Assembly (NCBI RefSeq): GCF_032460525.1
Contig: NZ_CP135963.1
Span: 1,240,001 to 1,304,000 of the forward strand
From: Geodermatophilus sp. DSM 44513
GTDB taxonomy: Bacteria > Actinomycetota > Actinomycetes > Mycobacteriales > Geodermatophilaceae
Direction of reading: 5' to 3'
DNA: 64,000 nt
The notes below the pieces were generated by a model. That model did no database searches, was not told the DNA's origin, and saw nothing but the letters and a program-made list of their open reading frames with translations. Both the position numbers and the translations under genes were made by a program. This document shows, piece by piece, positions 8,514 to 20,435 of this stretch (position 1 is the first letter of the stretch; the number at the start of each line of letters is the position of its first letter).

Positions 8514-10133
8514 TCAGCCGAGCTGGGCGGCCACCAGCGGCTCCAGGGTCAGGTCCGGCTTGCCCTCGCGCACCACGCGGGCCACCCACTTGGTGGTGAA
8601 CAGCGCGAGCAGCTCGCCGTCGGACCGCCGCATCACCTCGGTCCCGCTGCTGGCCGTGATGCCCGCGGCGGAGGCCTCGTCGGTGCGCATGGCCAGGCTG
8701 TAGGGGAGCGGCTCCAGGTGCACCGGTGCGCCGAACTCGTGCTCCATGCGGTGCGCGGCGACCTCGAACTGCATCGGGCCGACCACGGCGAACACCGGAG
8801 CCGCGTCACCGCGCCGCTCCGAGCGCAGCACCTGGACCACGCCCTCGGACTCCAGCTGCGCGATGCCGCGGCGGAACTGCTTGTGCTTGGCCGTCTCCAC
8901 GCTGCGGACGACGGCGAAGTGCTCGGGGGCGAAGGTGGTCAGCGGGGGGAAGCTGACCGGCTGCCCGGCGTAGAGGGTGTCGCCGACGTGCAGCGCCGAG
9001 GCGTTGACCAGCCCGACGACGTCGCCGGGGTGGGCGACGTCGACGCTCTCCCGGTCGCGCCCGAACACGTGCTGGGCGTACTTGGTGGCGAACGGCCGGC
9101 CGGTGGCGGCGTGGGTGACCACCATGCCGCGCTCGAAGACGCCGGAGCAGATCCGCACGTAGGCCAGCCGGTCGCGGTGGGCGGCGTCCATGCCGGACTG
9201 CACCTTGAACACGAAGCCGCTGAACGGGGCGTCCACCGGGCGCACCACCCCGTCGACGTCGGGCCGCCCGGCCGGGGCCGGCGCCAGGTCGACGAGCACG
9301 TCGAGCAGCGCGCCGACGCCGAAGTTGGAGACCGCCGAGGCGAACAGCACCGGCGTGGTGACCCCGGACAGGAACAGCTCCTGGTCGTGCTCGCCGGCGG
9401 TCGCGGTCAGCAGGTCGACCTCCTCCAGCGCGGTGCTCCACGCCTCGGGCTCCCGGACGGCGGCCTCGGCCGCGGACAGGTGCTCCTCGGGGGCCACCGT
9501 GGCACCACCGGCGGTGCGGGTGTAGCGCCGGTAGCTGCCGTCGCGGCGGTCCAGCACCCCCCGGAAGTCCCCGGCGATGCCCACCGGCCAGGTCAGCGGG
9601 GTCGGGGTCAGTCCGGTGCGCTCGGCGACCTCGTCCATCAGCGCCAGGGCGTCCTTGCCGGGGCGGTCCCACTTGTTCACCACGGTGACCACCGGGATGC
9701 CGCGGTGCCGGCAGACCGCGAACAGCTTCATGGTCTGCGCCTCGAGGCCCTTGGCGGCGTCGACGAGCATGACCGCGGCGTCGACCGCGGTGAGCACCCG
9801 GTAGGTGTCCTCGGAGAAGTCGGCGTGCCCGGGGGTGTCCAGCAGGTTGACCACGGTGTCGCGGTAGGAGAACTGCAGCGCCGCCGAGGTGATGGAGATG
9901 CCGCGGGCGCGCTCCATGTCCATCCAGTCCGACACCGTGCCGCGCCGGCCGGCCTTGCCGTGCACGGCACCGGCCTGCCCGATCACCCGGGCGTGCAGGG
10001 CCAGCGCCTCGGTCAGGGTGGACTTGCCGGCGTCGGGGTGGCTGATGACGGCGAAGGTGCGCCGCCGGGCGGCCTCACCCACCACGTCGGCCGACGCCTG
10101 CGGGTCCGGGCGGGTCGGGGTGGTCGTGGTCAT
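8514..10133 (-). CDS. prfC: Peptide chain release factor 3
   Basis: The protein has 539 residues, close to the usual 529. It is a translational GTPase with G1 HPDAGKST, G2/switch region RGISITSAALQF, G3 DTPGHADF, G4 NKWDRPG and G5 in the expected order, followed by the RF3-specific domains (DAPFSGFVFKVQSGMDAAHRDR, FGRDRESVDVAHPGDVVG). RF3 promotes release of RF1/RF2 from the ribosome after peptide release. ATG 10133 is chosen over the longer frame because homology starts shortly after it and GGGAGA lies upstream. It stands alone, 110 bp from tRNA-His. Confidence 0.95.
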   Translation of the reverse strand: MTTTTPTRPDPQASADVVGEAARRRTFAVISHPDAGKSTLTEALALHARVIGQAGAVHGKAGRRGTVSDWMDMERARGISITSAALQFSYRDTVVNLLDTPGHADFSEDTYRVLTAVDAAVMLVDAAKGLEAQTMKLFAVCRHRGIPVVTVVNKWDRPGKDALALMDEVAERTGLTPTPLTWPVGIAGDFRGVLDRRDGSYRRYTRTAGGATVAPEEHLSAAEAAVREPEAWSTALEEVDLLTATAGEHDQELFLSGVTTPVLFASAVSNFGVGALLDVLVDLAPAPAGRPDVDGVVRPVDAPFSGFVFKVQSGMDAAHRDRLAYVRICSGVFERGMVVTHAATGRPFATKYAQHVFGRDRESVDVAHPGDVVGLVNASALHVGDTLYAGQPVSFPPLTTFAPEHFAVVRSVETAKHKQFRRGIAQLESEGVVQVLRSERRGDAAPVFAVVGPMQFEVAAHRMEHEFGAPVHLEPLPYSLAMRTDEASAAGITASSGTEVMRRSDGELLALFTTKWVARVVREGKPDLTLEPLVAAQLG

Positions 10134-10244
10134 GCGCGGGTCTCCCTGCCGGTGCGTCGTCGTCCCCCGTGGCGGCGGGGGCGGACCGGCCTCGCTCCGT
10201 GGGGAGGCCCCGGTCAGCGGACTGACCAGGGCCTCCCTGCGTGG

Positions 10245-10317
10245 GGTGAGTGACGGGGCTCGAACCCGCGACACCCAGGATCACAACCTGGTGCTCTACC
10301 AGCTGAGCTACACCCAC
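10245..10317 (-). tRNA. tRNA-His (GTG)
   Basis: The cloverleaf on the minus strand has acceptor arms GTGGGTG and CACTCAC (one G-T pair), anticodon stem-loop CCAGGTTGTGATCCTGG (anticodon GTG) and T-arm CGGGTTCGAGCCCCG. The base at 10318 supplies the G(-1) typical of tRNA-His, pairing with C73 at 10245. Confidence 0.97.
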
Positions 10318-10374
10318 CACGTGCCCCGGGCGCGCGTGGCGACCCCGGACCGCCGACCACAGTACCGGAGGTGC

Positions 10375-11043
10375 TCAGACCCCCGACGCGGCCGGTCCGG
10401 GGGCGCCGGCGTCCTCGGCGGCGAACAGGCCGGCGAAGGAGTCCGCGACCCGGGTGGCGGCGGCCTGGGCCTGGGCGGTCGAGGGGCCGGGGGCCTCGAC
10501 GAACAGCGTCTTGCGGTAGTAGGCCAGCTCGCGCACCGACTCGACGATGTCGGCCAGCGCGCGGTGGGCCAGGCCCTTCTGCGGCTGGGCGAAGTACACC
10601 CGCGGGAACCAGCGGCGGGCCAGCTCCTTGACCGAGGAGACGTCGATCATCCGGTAGTGCAGGTGGTCGTCGAGCTCGGGCATGTCGCGGGCGAGGAACC
10701 CGCGGTCGGTGCCGATCGAGTTGCCGCACAGCGGCGCCGTCCGCCGCTCGGGCACGAACCGCCGCACGTAGGCGAGCACCTGCTGCTCGGCCTCGGCCAG
10801 CGTCAGCGTGGAGGCGCGCACCGCCTCGGTGAGCCCGGACTTCGCGTGCATCTCGGTGACCACTTCGACCATGCCCGCGAGGTCGGCCTCCTCGGCGGAG
10901 ATGACCAGGTCCAGGCCCGGGTCCAGGACGTTGAGCTCGGAGTCGGTGACCAGCACCGCGACCTCGATGAGCTTGTCCCGGGTGAGGTCCAGCCCGGTCA
11001 TCTCGCAGTCGATCCAGACCAGGTGTCCCGCACTGTCCGCCAC
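10375..11043 (-). CDS. orn: Oligoribonuclease (3'-5' DEDDh exonuclease)
   Basis: The 222-residue protein matches oligoribonuclease: [10 protein letters not shown] (ExoI, with D and E), [16 protein letters not shown] (ExoII), [18 protein letters not shown] and [18 protein letters not shown] (ExoIII, with H and D). It degrades short RNA fragments and pGpG, the end product of c-di-GMP breakdown, so it complements the GGDEF-EAL protein at 46254. GTG 11043 is preferred over ATG 11100 because the family begins a few residues before the LVWIDCE motif. The C-terminus has an Ala/Gly-rich tail longer than usual. Confidence 0.93.
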   Translation of the reverse strand: MADSAGHLVWIDCEMTGLDLTRDKLIEVAVLVTDSELNVLDPGLDLVISAEEADLAGMVEVVTEMHAKSGLTEAVRASTLTLAEAEQQVLAYVRRFVPERRTAPLCGNSIGTDRGFLARDMPELDDHLHYRMIDVSSVKELARRWFPRVYFAQPQKGLAHRALADIVESVRELAYYRKTLFVEAPGPSTAQAQAAATRVADSFAGLFAAEDAGAPGPAASGV

Positions 11044-11184
11044 GACCGACGACCCTACGTCCCGGGTGACGGCGGGGCGGCGGCGCTCCGGACGCGCCAC
11101 TCCGGTGTCCCCGGGAGGCCCGGGATCGCACCGCCGGCGCGGCTACGCTGCGCCGCGCCCGTCCCCAGCCCAGGAGTCGCCCCC

Positions 11185-12405
11185 GTGCCGCACGCCGCCC
11201 CCGCCGTCGCCGGCCGACCGGTCCCGCCGGCCCCCGGGTCGGCGTCCGCCGCGCTGCGCTCCCCGGTGCGGACCCTCCGGTGGCTGTGGCCGGCCTACGT
11301 CACCCCGGGCCGCCCGGGCCGCCCCACCACCCAGCAGGAGCTGCGCTGGCTCTACGGGGCCTGGCTGGGCGCCTTCGCGCTCAAGGTGCTCGGCTCCTCG
11401 TGGGACGTCTCCTGGCACTTCCGCTGGCTGCGCGACGACCTGGCCCCGCCGCACCTGCTCAACTCCGCCGGCACCGTGGTCGTCGTCGCGCTGGTGCTGT
11501 TCTCCGGCCACACCGGCCACGGCGTCGACCGGCGGGCGCTGCGGCTGGTGCAGGCCGGCACCGCGGTGTTCCTCGTCGCCGTCCCGGTCGACCTGGTCAA
11601 CCACCGCGTCAACGGGCTGGACATCACCAGCTGGAGCCCCAGCCACGCGCTGCTCTACCTCGGGACGGCGGTGATGCTGGCCGGGGTGCTGCGCGGCTGG
11701 TGGCTGTACGCGGCGCCCGGCCGGGTTCGCGACGCCGTCGCGCTGGGCCTGTGGCTGTTGTTCGTCGAGAACGTCCTCTTCCCGAACCAGCACCAGGAGT
11801 ACGGCGTGCTGTCGCTGCGCGCCTACGAGGCCGGCGTGACGACGGCGGAGCCCCAGCTGCTGGACTTCGCCGTCGCCCAGGGGCAGAGCCCCACCTCCTT
11901 CATGCTGCCGGTGCCCGCCTGGGTGCACCCGGCCTGGCTGCTGTGCGCGGGGCTGCTCTCCCTGGTGGTCGCCCGGCGGGTCACCGGCCTGCGCTGGGCC
12001 GCGACCGCCCTGGCGGCGCTCTACCTGGCCTACCGCGCGGTCGTGTGGCTGGGCCTGGAGGCGGCGGGCTTCCCGCCGTCGGTGCTGCCGGTGGCGCTGT
12101 TGGCCGGGGCGGTCGCCGTCGACGTCGCCGTCACCCGCGGGCTGCCCGGCTGGCTGGCCGGCCCGCTGGTCACCGCCGCCACCTACCTCGCCGGTGCCCT
12201 GCTCGCCGCGGCCGGCGTCCTCCCGCCGTGGGACTGGCGGCCGGCCGCCGTGCTGCTCACCGGGACGGCGTTCACGCTGCTGTGGGTCGCGGTCGAGACG
12301 GTGGCCCGCAGCCGGTGGCTGGCGACCTGGCGGACCCCGCTGCAGGAGCCGGCGGTGGGCGGCGCGCCGACCCGGCCGGACGTCCGGGACCGGCCCGTCA
12401 CGTGA
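11185..12405 (+). CDS. Multi-pass integral membrane protein, unknown function
   Basis: The protein has 406 residues from GTG 11185. After a Pro/Ala-rich N-terminus it shows about ten hydrophobic segments. Charged/aromatic loops such as SSWDVSWHFRWLRDDLAPPH, DLVNHRVNGLDITSWSPSH and FPNQHQEYGVLSLRAYEAG contain repeated His residues and could coordinate a metal. The pattern WDVSWHF...D..PPH..L is shared by a group of actinobacterial membrane proteins of unknown role. It lies between orn (divergent) and another unassigned membrane protein on the same strand 45 bp downstream. Confidence 0.75.
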   Translation: MPHAAPAVAGRPVPPAPGSASAALRSPVRTLRWLWPAYVTPGRPGRPTTQQELRWLYGAWLGAFALKVLGSSWDVSWHFRWLRDDLAPPHLLNSAGTVVVVALVLFSGHTGHGVDRRALRLVQAGTAVFLVAVPVDLVNHRVNGLDITSWSPSHALLYLGTAVMLAGVLRGWWLYAAPGRVRDAVALGLWLLFVENVLFPNQHQEYGVLSLRAYEAGVTTAEPQLLDFAVAQGQSPTSFMLPVPAWVHPAWLLCAGLLSLVVARRVTGLRWAATALAALYLAYRAVVWLGLEAAGFPPSVLPVALLAGAVAVDVAVTRGLPGWLAGPLVTAATYLAGALLAAAGVLPPWDWRPAAVLLTGTAFTLLWVAVETVARSRWLATWRTPLQEPAVGGAPTRPDVRDRPVT

Positions 12406-12450
12406 CGTAGCGTCACCGGCGCCACCCCCTGACCCGCCCCGGAGGACGAC

Positions 12451-14106
12451 GTGCTGGCCCTCACCCCCCGGCCGCTGCAGACGGCGGGGGAGCGTGCGCT
12501 CTTCGCCGAACTGGCCCGCTGGGACACCGGCGGTGCGGTCCGCGGCGCGGTGCTCGCCTCGCTCCCCGTGGTCGACGGGCCGGTGGGCCGCCGGCTGGCC
12601 GACGCGGTGCTCTTCGTGCCGGAGGGGCTGGCGGTGGTCCGCGTCGCCGAGGTGCCCCGGCAGCGCGGCGTGGTCACCGCGCTGCCCGAGGGCTCCTGGA
12701 CCATCGGCCCGGAGGCCGGCCGCCCCGGTGAGGTGCTGCAGCTGTCCGGCGGCGGGTCCACGCCGCTGGACGGGCTGATGCGCGCCGGCATGGACACCGC
12801 GCTGCGGCTGCGCCGCGCCGGCCTGGAACCCGGCCGGGTCGCGCGGCTCACCGTGCTGGTCGGGGACCTCGCCGGCCTGGTCCCGGCCGACGGCGACCTG
12901 GGCGAGGGCGACCAGGTCGCGCTGCTGGAGACCCGCTCGCTGCTGCTGGGCATCGCCCGCGCGAGCCGGTACGCCGGCGTCGCCAACCCCCGGCTGTGGA
13001 CGACGGCCGACGTGCGTGCCGCGCTGGAGGCCCTCGAGCTCGACGGCCGGACGCCGACGACGCAGGAGCTCAACGGCGAGGGCTTCCCCTACTCGCCGTA
13101 CGTGCTGCGCACCCCCGAGCTGCTCGCGCCCGCCGCGCTGGCGGTCGCCGTCGACCTCGCCGCCGCGGATCCCGTGCCCACGGGCCCCGCTCCCGCCGAC
13201 CCCGTACCCGCCGACCCGGTCGCCGCGCGGGTGCCCGTGCCGGTGGCGCACGCCGCGGCACCGCCCTCCCCGCCGCCGGCTCCCGCCGGCCCGCACGGCA
13301 CCCTCGTCGACCCCCTGGCCGGTGGGCGCGGGCACGACAGCGGCGGCCTCGGCGGGTTGTTCACCGAGGCCGCACCGGAGGCGCCGCGCACCCCGGAGCC
13401 GGCCGCCGTCCCGCGGTCGGCCGCACCGGTGGCCCGGCGCGACGGTGTCCCGCTGGTGGGCCCGCGCCACCGGGAGCGCCCGGCCGCACGGACGCTGGCG
13501 CTCGTCGCCGCGGTCGTGCTGCTCGTCGTCGTCCTCGGCGTCGGGCTCACCGCCCTGCTCGACGGCGACGGCGACGAGGCGACCGCCGCCCCGCCCTCCA
13601 CCGCGGCACAGGCCGCCGCACCCGCCGGGCCGGAGCCGGGGGACAGCGAGACCGTCGACGGGCGCATCTTCGTCCTGCAGCGGGTGCAGACCGACCCGAC
13701 CTGCGTCGGCCACTCCTACGGCGCGGTGGCCGGGTTCTTCGCCGCCACGGACTGCGCCGGCCTGGCCCGGGCGCTGTACGCCACCGACGTCGGCGGCCGG
13801 CCGGTCGTCGTCTCGGTGTCGGTGGCCGACATGGGCGACGCCGCGGGCGCGACGGCGCTGCGCGAGCTGGCCGACCGGGACGGCAGCGGCAACGTCAGCG
13901 ACCTGCTGCGCGAGGGGGTCCGGTACCCGGGTGGGCCGGAGGGTCTGTCGGGTGCGCAGTACGCCAGCGCCGTCTCCGGCAGCGCCGTGACCATCGTGGA
14001 GACCGCCTGGGCCGGGCCGGGCTCCACCGGTTCGGCCGCCGACCTCGACGTCCTCGCCTCGACCGCGCTGGTCCTGCCCATGCCGGAACCCACGCCCACC
14101 GCCTGA
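12451..14106 (+). CDS. Single-pass membrane protein with cytoplasmic and extracytoplasmic parts
   Basis: GTG 12451 follows GGAGGACGAC and gives 551 residues. Residues 1-230 form a compact cytoplasmic region (ALFAELARWDTGGAVRGAVL, VLFVPEGLAVVRVAEVP, LTVLVGDLAG). A long Pro/Ala-rich linker follows (repeats of VPADP type), then one membrane helix (LALVAAVVLLVVVLGVGLTA) and a C-terminal extracytoplasmic domain with two Cys residues (DPTCVGHSYGAV, FFAATDCAGLARALY) likely to form a disulfide. The N-terminal part resembles NERD-like regions found in actinobacterial proteins, but I cannot assign it. The stop codon overlaps a hairpin. Confidence 0.7.
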   Translation: MLALTPRPLQTAGERALFAELARWDTGGAVRGAVLASLPVVDGPVGRRLADAVLFVPEGLAVVRVAEVPRQRGVVTALPEGSWTIGPEAGRPGEVLQLSGGGSTPLDGLMRAGMDTALRLRRAGLEPGRVARLTVLVGDLAGLVPADGDLGEGDQVALLETRSLLLGIARASRYAGVANPRLWTTADVRAALEALELDGRTPTTQELNGEGFPYSPYVLRTPELLAPAALAVAVDLAAADPVPTGPAPADPVPADPVAARVPVPVAHAAAPPSPPPAPAGPHGTLVDPLAGGRGHDSGGLGGLFTEAAPEAPRTPEPAAVPRSAAPVARRDGVPLVGPRHRERPAARTLALVAAVVLLVVVLGVGLTALLDGDGDEATAAPPSTAAQAAAPAGPEPGDSETVDGRIFVLQRVQTDPTCVGHSYGAVAGFFAATDCAGLARALYATDVGGRPVVVSVSVADMGDAAGATALRELADRDGSGNVSDLLREGVRYPGGPEGLSGAQYASAVSGSAVTIVETAWAGPGSTGSAADLDVLASTALVLPMPEPTPTA

Positions 14107-14144
14107 AGGGTGACGGCCTTCCGCGCGCGGAAGTCCCCCTTCAG
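14103..14144. terminator. Hairpin repeat, family A copy 1
   Basis: Outer arms CTGAAGGG (14103-14110) and CCCTTCAG (14137-14144) enclose the palindrome CTTCCGCGCGCGGAAG (14118-14133). The structure begins at the stop codon of the upstream gene and separates it from the convergent tetR gene, so it should act as a terminator in both directions. The same core recurs at 39248-39269. Confidence 0.7.
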
Positions 14145-14185
14145 GTCGCTCGGGGGTGGCCTCTCGCGCGTGGGAGGCCACATCG

Positions 14186-14779
14186 CTAGGCGGTGGCGGC
14201 GGCCTCGGCCATCGCGGCCAGCAGGGCGGCCGTCGTCCGGCGCGGCAGCCGGCCGGCGCTGTGCGGCGTGGAGTTGACCAGCCCGAAGACGGCGTGCGCG
14301 CGGGCCCGGTTGGTGGCGGCGTCGGCCCCGGGGTGCACCCGGCCCAGCACCTCGACCCACACCTCGACGTAGCGGCGCTGCAGCCGGCGCACCTGGGCGG
14401 CGTCATCGGCGGGGAGCGAGCCGAGGTCCCGGTCGTGCACGGTGATCAGCGCCGGGTTGTCCAGCGCGAAGTCGACCTGGAAGGCGACCAGCGTGCGCAG
14501 CTGCGCCAGCGGGTCCTCGCCGGCGGCCGCCACCCGTGCGGTGCCACCCTCCAGCAGCCGCTCGCTGATCCGCAGCAGCATCTCGGCCAGCATCGCGTCC
14601 TTGCTCGTGAAGTGCCGGTAGATCGCCGGTCCGGTCACCCCCACCGCGGCGCCCACGTCGTCCACGCCGACCGCCCGCGCCCCGCGCTCGGCGAACAACT
14701 GCGCGGCCGCCCGCAGGATCTGCTCCCGCCGCGAGGGCCGCGCCGCGTCCGCGTGCAGCGCGGTGTTGGCGTCCGTCAC
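14186..14779 (-). CDS. TetR-family repressor of the acyl-CoA carboxylase locus
   Basis: The protein has 197 residues with an N-terminal TetR helix-turn-helix (REQILRAAAQLFAERGARAV, VDDVGAAVGVTGPAIYRHFT) and a ligand-binding C-terminal domain. It is transcribed away from the acyl-CoA carboxylase beta gene, and the 56-bp gap between their starts contains two palindromes suited to a dimeric TetR repressor. It most likely senses an acyl-CoA and controls this degradation locus and itself; this is inferred from position. GTG 14779 gives a sensible length with the HTH 18 residues in. Confidence 0.88.
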   Translation of the reverse strand: MTDANTALHADAARPSRREQILRAAAQLFAERGARAVGVDDVGAAVGVTGPAIYRHFTSKDAMLAEMLLRISERLLEGGTARVAAAGEDPLAQLRTLVAFQVDFALDNPALITVHDRDLGSLPADDAAQVRRLQRRYVEVWVEVLGRVHPGADAATNRARAHAVFGLVNSTPHSAGRLPRRTTAALLAAMAEAAATA

Positions 14780-14788
14780 GGCGCCGAT

Positions 14789-14827
14789 GTTAACGCCCGT
14801 TGACCCGCCCTGTGAACCGTGGTTAAC
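14789..14827. promoter_or_regulatory. Twin palindromic operators in the tetR/carboxylase divergon
   Basis: GTTAACGCCCGTTGAC (14789-14804) and GTGAACCGTGGTTAAC (14812-14827) are each 16-bp palindromes with one mismatched pair, both built on GTTAAC-type half sites. Their centres are 23 bp apart, about two helical turns. The second ends 8 bp before the carboxylase GTG start, leaving no room for an ordinary leader, so the transcript may be leaderless or the operator may overlap the start site. Confidence 0.7.
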
Positions 14828-14835
14828 ATCCGGGT

Positions 14836-16440
14836 GTGGACGCTCCCGTGCTGGCCGGCCGGCCGGTGACCGACGCCGCCCGCCACGCCGGGGCGCACGC
14901 CGCCCTCGTCGCCGACCTGGCCGACCAGCTGCGCCGGGTGGCCGACGGCGGCGGCGCGCGGGCCCGCGAGCGGCACGTCGCCCGGGGCAAACTGCTGCCG
15001 CGCGAGCGGGTCGACGCGCTGCTGGACCCGGGCAGCCCCTTCCTCGAGTTCTCCCCGCTGGCCGCGCACGGCATGTACGACGACGAGGCGCCGGCCGCCG
15101 GGATCATCACCGGCATCGGCCGCGTCTCCGGCCGCGAGGTCGTCGTCGTGGCCAACGACGCCACCGTCAAGGGCGGCACCTACTACCCGATGACGGTCAA
15201 GAAGCACCTGCGCGCCCAGGAGGTGGCGCTGCACAACCGGCTGCCGTGCGTCTACCTGGTCGACTCCGGCGGGGCGTTCCTGCCCCTGCAGGACGAGGTG
15301 TTCCCCGACCGCGAGCACTTCGGCCGGATCTTCTTCAACCAGGCCACGATGTCCAAGGCCGGCATCGCGCAGGTCGCCGCCGTCCTCGGCTCGTGCACCG
15401 CCGGCGGCGCCTACGTGCCGGCGATGAGCGACGAGTGCGTCATCGTCCGCGAGCAGGGCACGATCTTCCTCGGCGGCCCGCCGCTGGTGAAGGCGGCGAC
15501 CGGCGAGGTGGTCACCGCCGAGGAGCTCGGCGGGGGAGACCTGCACAGCCGCACCAGCGGGGTCACCGACCACCTGGCCGAGGACGACGCGCACGCGTTG
15601 CAGCTGGTCCGCCAGATCGTCGGCACCCTCGGTCCGCGCGCGCCGCGGCCGTGGGACGTCGAGCCGGTCGAGGAGCCCCTGCACGACCCGGCGTCGGTGT
15701 ACGAGGTGGTGCCGCCGGACCCGCGCACCCCCTACGACGTCCGCGAGGTGATCGCCCGGCTGGTCGACGGCAGCCGGTTCGCCGAGTTCAAGCCGCTCTA
15801 CGGGCAGACCCTGGTCACCGGCTTCGCCCGGCTGCACGGCCACCCGGTCGGGATCGTGGCGAACAACGGCGTGCTGTTCGGCGAGTCCGCGCTCAAGGGC
15901 GCGCACTTCATCGAGCTGTGCGACCGGCGCGGCATCCCGCTGCTGTTCCTGCAGAACATCTCCGGGTTCATGGTCGGCCGCGACTACGAGGCCGGAGGCA
16001 TCGCCAAGCACGGCGCCAAGATGGTCACCGCCGTCGCCTGCGCCCGGGTGCCCAAGCTGACCGTCGTCATCGGCGGCTCGTTCGGCGCCGGCAACTACTC
16101 GATGTGCGGCCGGGCGTACTCGCCGCGCTTCCTGTTCACCTGGCCCAACGCGCGCATCTCGGTGATGGGCGGGGAGCAGGCGGCCTCGGTGCTCGCCCAG
16201 GTGCGCCGCGACGGGCTGGAGGCCCGCGGCGAGCAGTGGCCGGCCGAGGACGAGGAGGCGTTCAAGGCGCCGATCCGCGACCGGTACGAGCACCAGGGCC
16301 ACCCGTACTACGCCACCGCCCGGCTGTGGGACGACGGCGTCATCGACCCCGCGCAGACCCGTACGGTGCTCGGCCTGGCCCTGTCCGCCTGCGCCAACGC
16401 ACCCCTGGAGGAGGTCGGCTATGGCGTCTTCCGCATGTGA
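14836..16440 (+). CDS. Acyl-CoA carboxylase beta subunit (methylcrotonyl-CoA type)
   Basis: The 534-residue carboxyltransferase resembles 3-methylcrotonyl-CoA carboxylase beta: [91 protein letters not shown] and [20 protein letters not shown]. It transfers the carboxyl group from biotin to methylcrotonyl-CoA in leucine breakdown; the partner alpha subunit is at 17285. GTG 14836 is the first in-frame start after the operators. The gene is separated from the alpha subunit by ferritin and a small gene, unlike the usual contiguous order. Confidence 0.9.
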   Translation: MDAPVLAGRPVTDAARHAGAHAALVADLADQLRRVADGGGARARERHVARGKLLPRERVDALLDPGSPFLEFSPLAAHGMYDDEAPAAGIITGIGRVSGREVVVVANDATVKGGTYYPMTVKKHLRAQEVALHNRLPCVYLVDSGGAFLPLQDEVFPDREHFGRIFFNQATMSKAGIAQVAAVLGSCTAGGAYVPAMSDECVIVREQGTIFLGGPPLVKAATGEVVTAEELGGGDLHSRTSGVTDHLAEDDAHALQLVRQIVGTLGPRAPRPWDVEPVEEPLHDPASVYEVVPPDPRTPYDVREVIARLVDGSRFAEFKPLYGQTLVTGFARLHGHPVGIVANNGVLFGESALKGAHFIELCDRRGIPLLFLQNISGFMVGRDYEAGGIAKHGAKMVTAVACARVPKLTVVIGGSFGAGNYSMCGRAYSPRFLFTWPNARISVMGGEQAASVLAQVRRDGLEARGEQWPAEDEEAFKAPIRDRYEHQGHPYYATARLWDDGVIDPAQTRTVLGLALSACANAPLEEVGYGVFRM

Positions 16441-16477
16441 TCGCCTTTATCGCGATATCGGCGGTGGGAGGGACCGC

Positions 16478-17002
16478 TCAGGCGCCGGCGACCGGCGGGG
16501 CGGTGGGGTCGGCCGCCTCGGCGGTGACCTCGCGGAGCACATAGTCCTCGATCGTCTCCAGGTCGTGGGTGGAGCGCTTCACGATGGTCAGCAGGTCGCT
16601 CATCTTGCTGACCTCCTCGATCTGCTCCTTGATGAACCACTGCATGAACTGGTCGGAGGCGAAGTCGTTGGCCTGCCGGGCGACGCCGATCAGGGCGTTG
16701 ATCTGCTCGGTGACCCGCTTCTCCTGCTCCAGGGCGAGGGCGACCGGGGCGACGACGTCGGTGAACTCGTTGACCGGGGCGGGGATGCCCGGGATGCGGA
16801 CGGGCGCGTCGGAGTCCAGCAGGTACTGGACCATCATCATGGCGTGCTCGCGCTCCTCGAGCGCCTGGTCGAAGAACAGCTGCGCCGTCCGGGGCATGGT
16901 CAGCTCGTCGAAGTAGACGGCGCACGCCACGTACTGCTGGTGGGCGGCGAACTCGTGACCGATCTGCGCGTTGAGCAGCTCGACGAAGGCGGGGGCGGCC
17001 AT
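16478..17002 (-). CDS. Non-haem ferritin
   Basis: The protein has 174 residues and the four-helix ferritin fold: LLNAQIGHEFAAHQQYVACA with the first Glu ligand, DQALEEREHAMMMVQYLL with the ExxH ferroxidase ligands, LALEQEKRVTEQINALIG, and DQFMQWFIKEQIEEVSKMSD. It stores iron as ferric mineral and protects from Fenton chemistry, like mycobacterial BfrB. ATG 17002 follows GGGAGA. An IdeR/DtxR-like box lies 73 bp upstream at 17075, implying iron control. The gene points against the carboxylase genes that flank it, so it is a separate unit. Confidence 0.93.
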   Translation of the reverse strand: MAAPAFVELLNAQIGHEFAAHQQYVACAVYFDELTMPRTAQLFFDQALEEREHAMMMVQYLLDSDAPVRIPGIPAPVNEFTDVVAPVALALEQEKRVTEQINALIGVARQANDFASDQFMQWFIKEQIEEVSKMSDLLTIVKRSTHDLETIEDYVLREVTAEAADPTAPPVAGA

Positions 17003-17074
17003 GGGGTCTCCCGGGGTGAGGTGGCGTCGATGGCACGGTATCCGCTGACCGGCCGGTGCCCGTCGACCGGCGAG

Positions 17075-17093
17075 GCAGGCGAGGCTAACCTCG
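17075..17093. promoter_or_regulatory. IdeR/DtxR-like iron box
   Basis: GCAGGCGAGGCTAACCTCG matches the 19-bp DtxR/IdeR consensus TTAGGTTAGGCTAACCTAA at 13 of 19 positions, including the whole core AGGCTAACCT, and contains the perfect inverted repeat CGAGG-CTAA-CCTCG. It sits between the divergent ferritin gene (start 17002) and the 50-residue protein gene (start 17098). In Mycobacterium tuberculosis IdeR activates bfrB from upstream boxes, so an activating role for ferritin fits (known for that system, inferred here). Confidence 0.6.
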
Positions 17094-17097
17094 CCGG

Positions 17098-17250
17098 GTG
17101 GGGAAGCGCGGGCGGATGCCCAAGTCGGAGTGCTGCCAGGACAAGCCGCGCTGCAAGCGCTGCCCCCTGCGGGCCCTCGCCGAGGGGACGCTCCCGCCGG
17201 GCTACACGGTCAAGAAGCGCCGCCTGGTCAAGGTCGGTGGCAAGGCCTGA
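17098..17250 (+). CDS. Tiny Cys- and Lys/Arg-rich conserved-type protein
   Basis: GTG 17098 (or ATG 17116) opens a 50-residue product containing KSECCQDKPRCKRCPLRALA and ending in GYTVKKRRLVKVGGKA. The CC-x5-C-x2-C cluster could bind zinc or an iron-sulfur centre, and the basic tail suggests nucleic-acid contact. Codon third positions are almost all G or C. Very short proteins with this Cys pattern occur widely in actinobacteria as hypothetical proteins. The gene begins 5 bp after the iron-box-like palindrome and ends 34 bp before the carboxylase alpha gene, so it may be iron-regulated or co-transcribed with that gene. Confidence 0.75.
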   Translation: MGKRGRMPKSECCQDKPRCKRCPLRALAEGTLPPGYTVKKRRLVKVGGKA

Positions 17251-17284
17251 CCCGTCGCGCGCCCCCGTCGGGGGGTGCTGAGCG

Positions 17285-19267
<1,983 letters not shown>

Positions 19268-19269
19268 GC

Positions 19270-20424
<1,155 letters not shown>

Positions 20425-20435
20425 GGTCTCCCGGG

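Noticed and set aside
11143..14406. 1087-codon minus-strand open frame
   Set aside because: Antisense shadow of two membrane-protein genes; runs through their hairpin terminator; composition is GEHQR-rich and meaningless.
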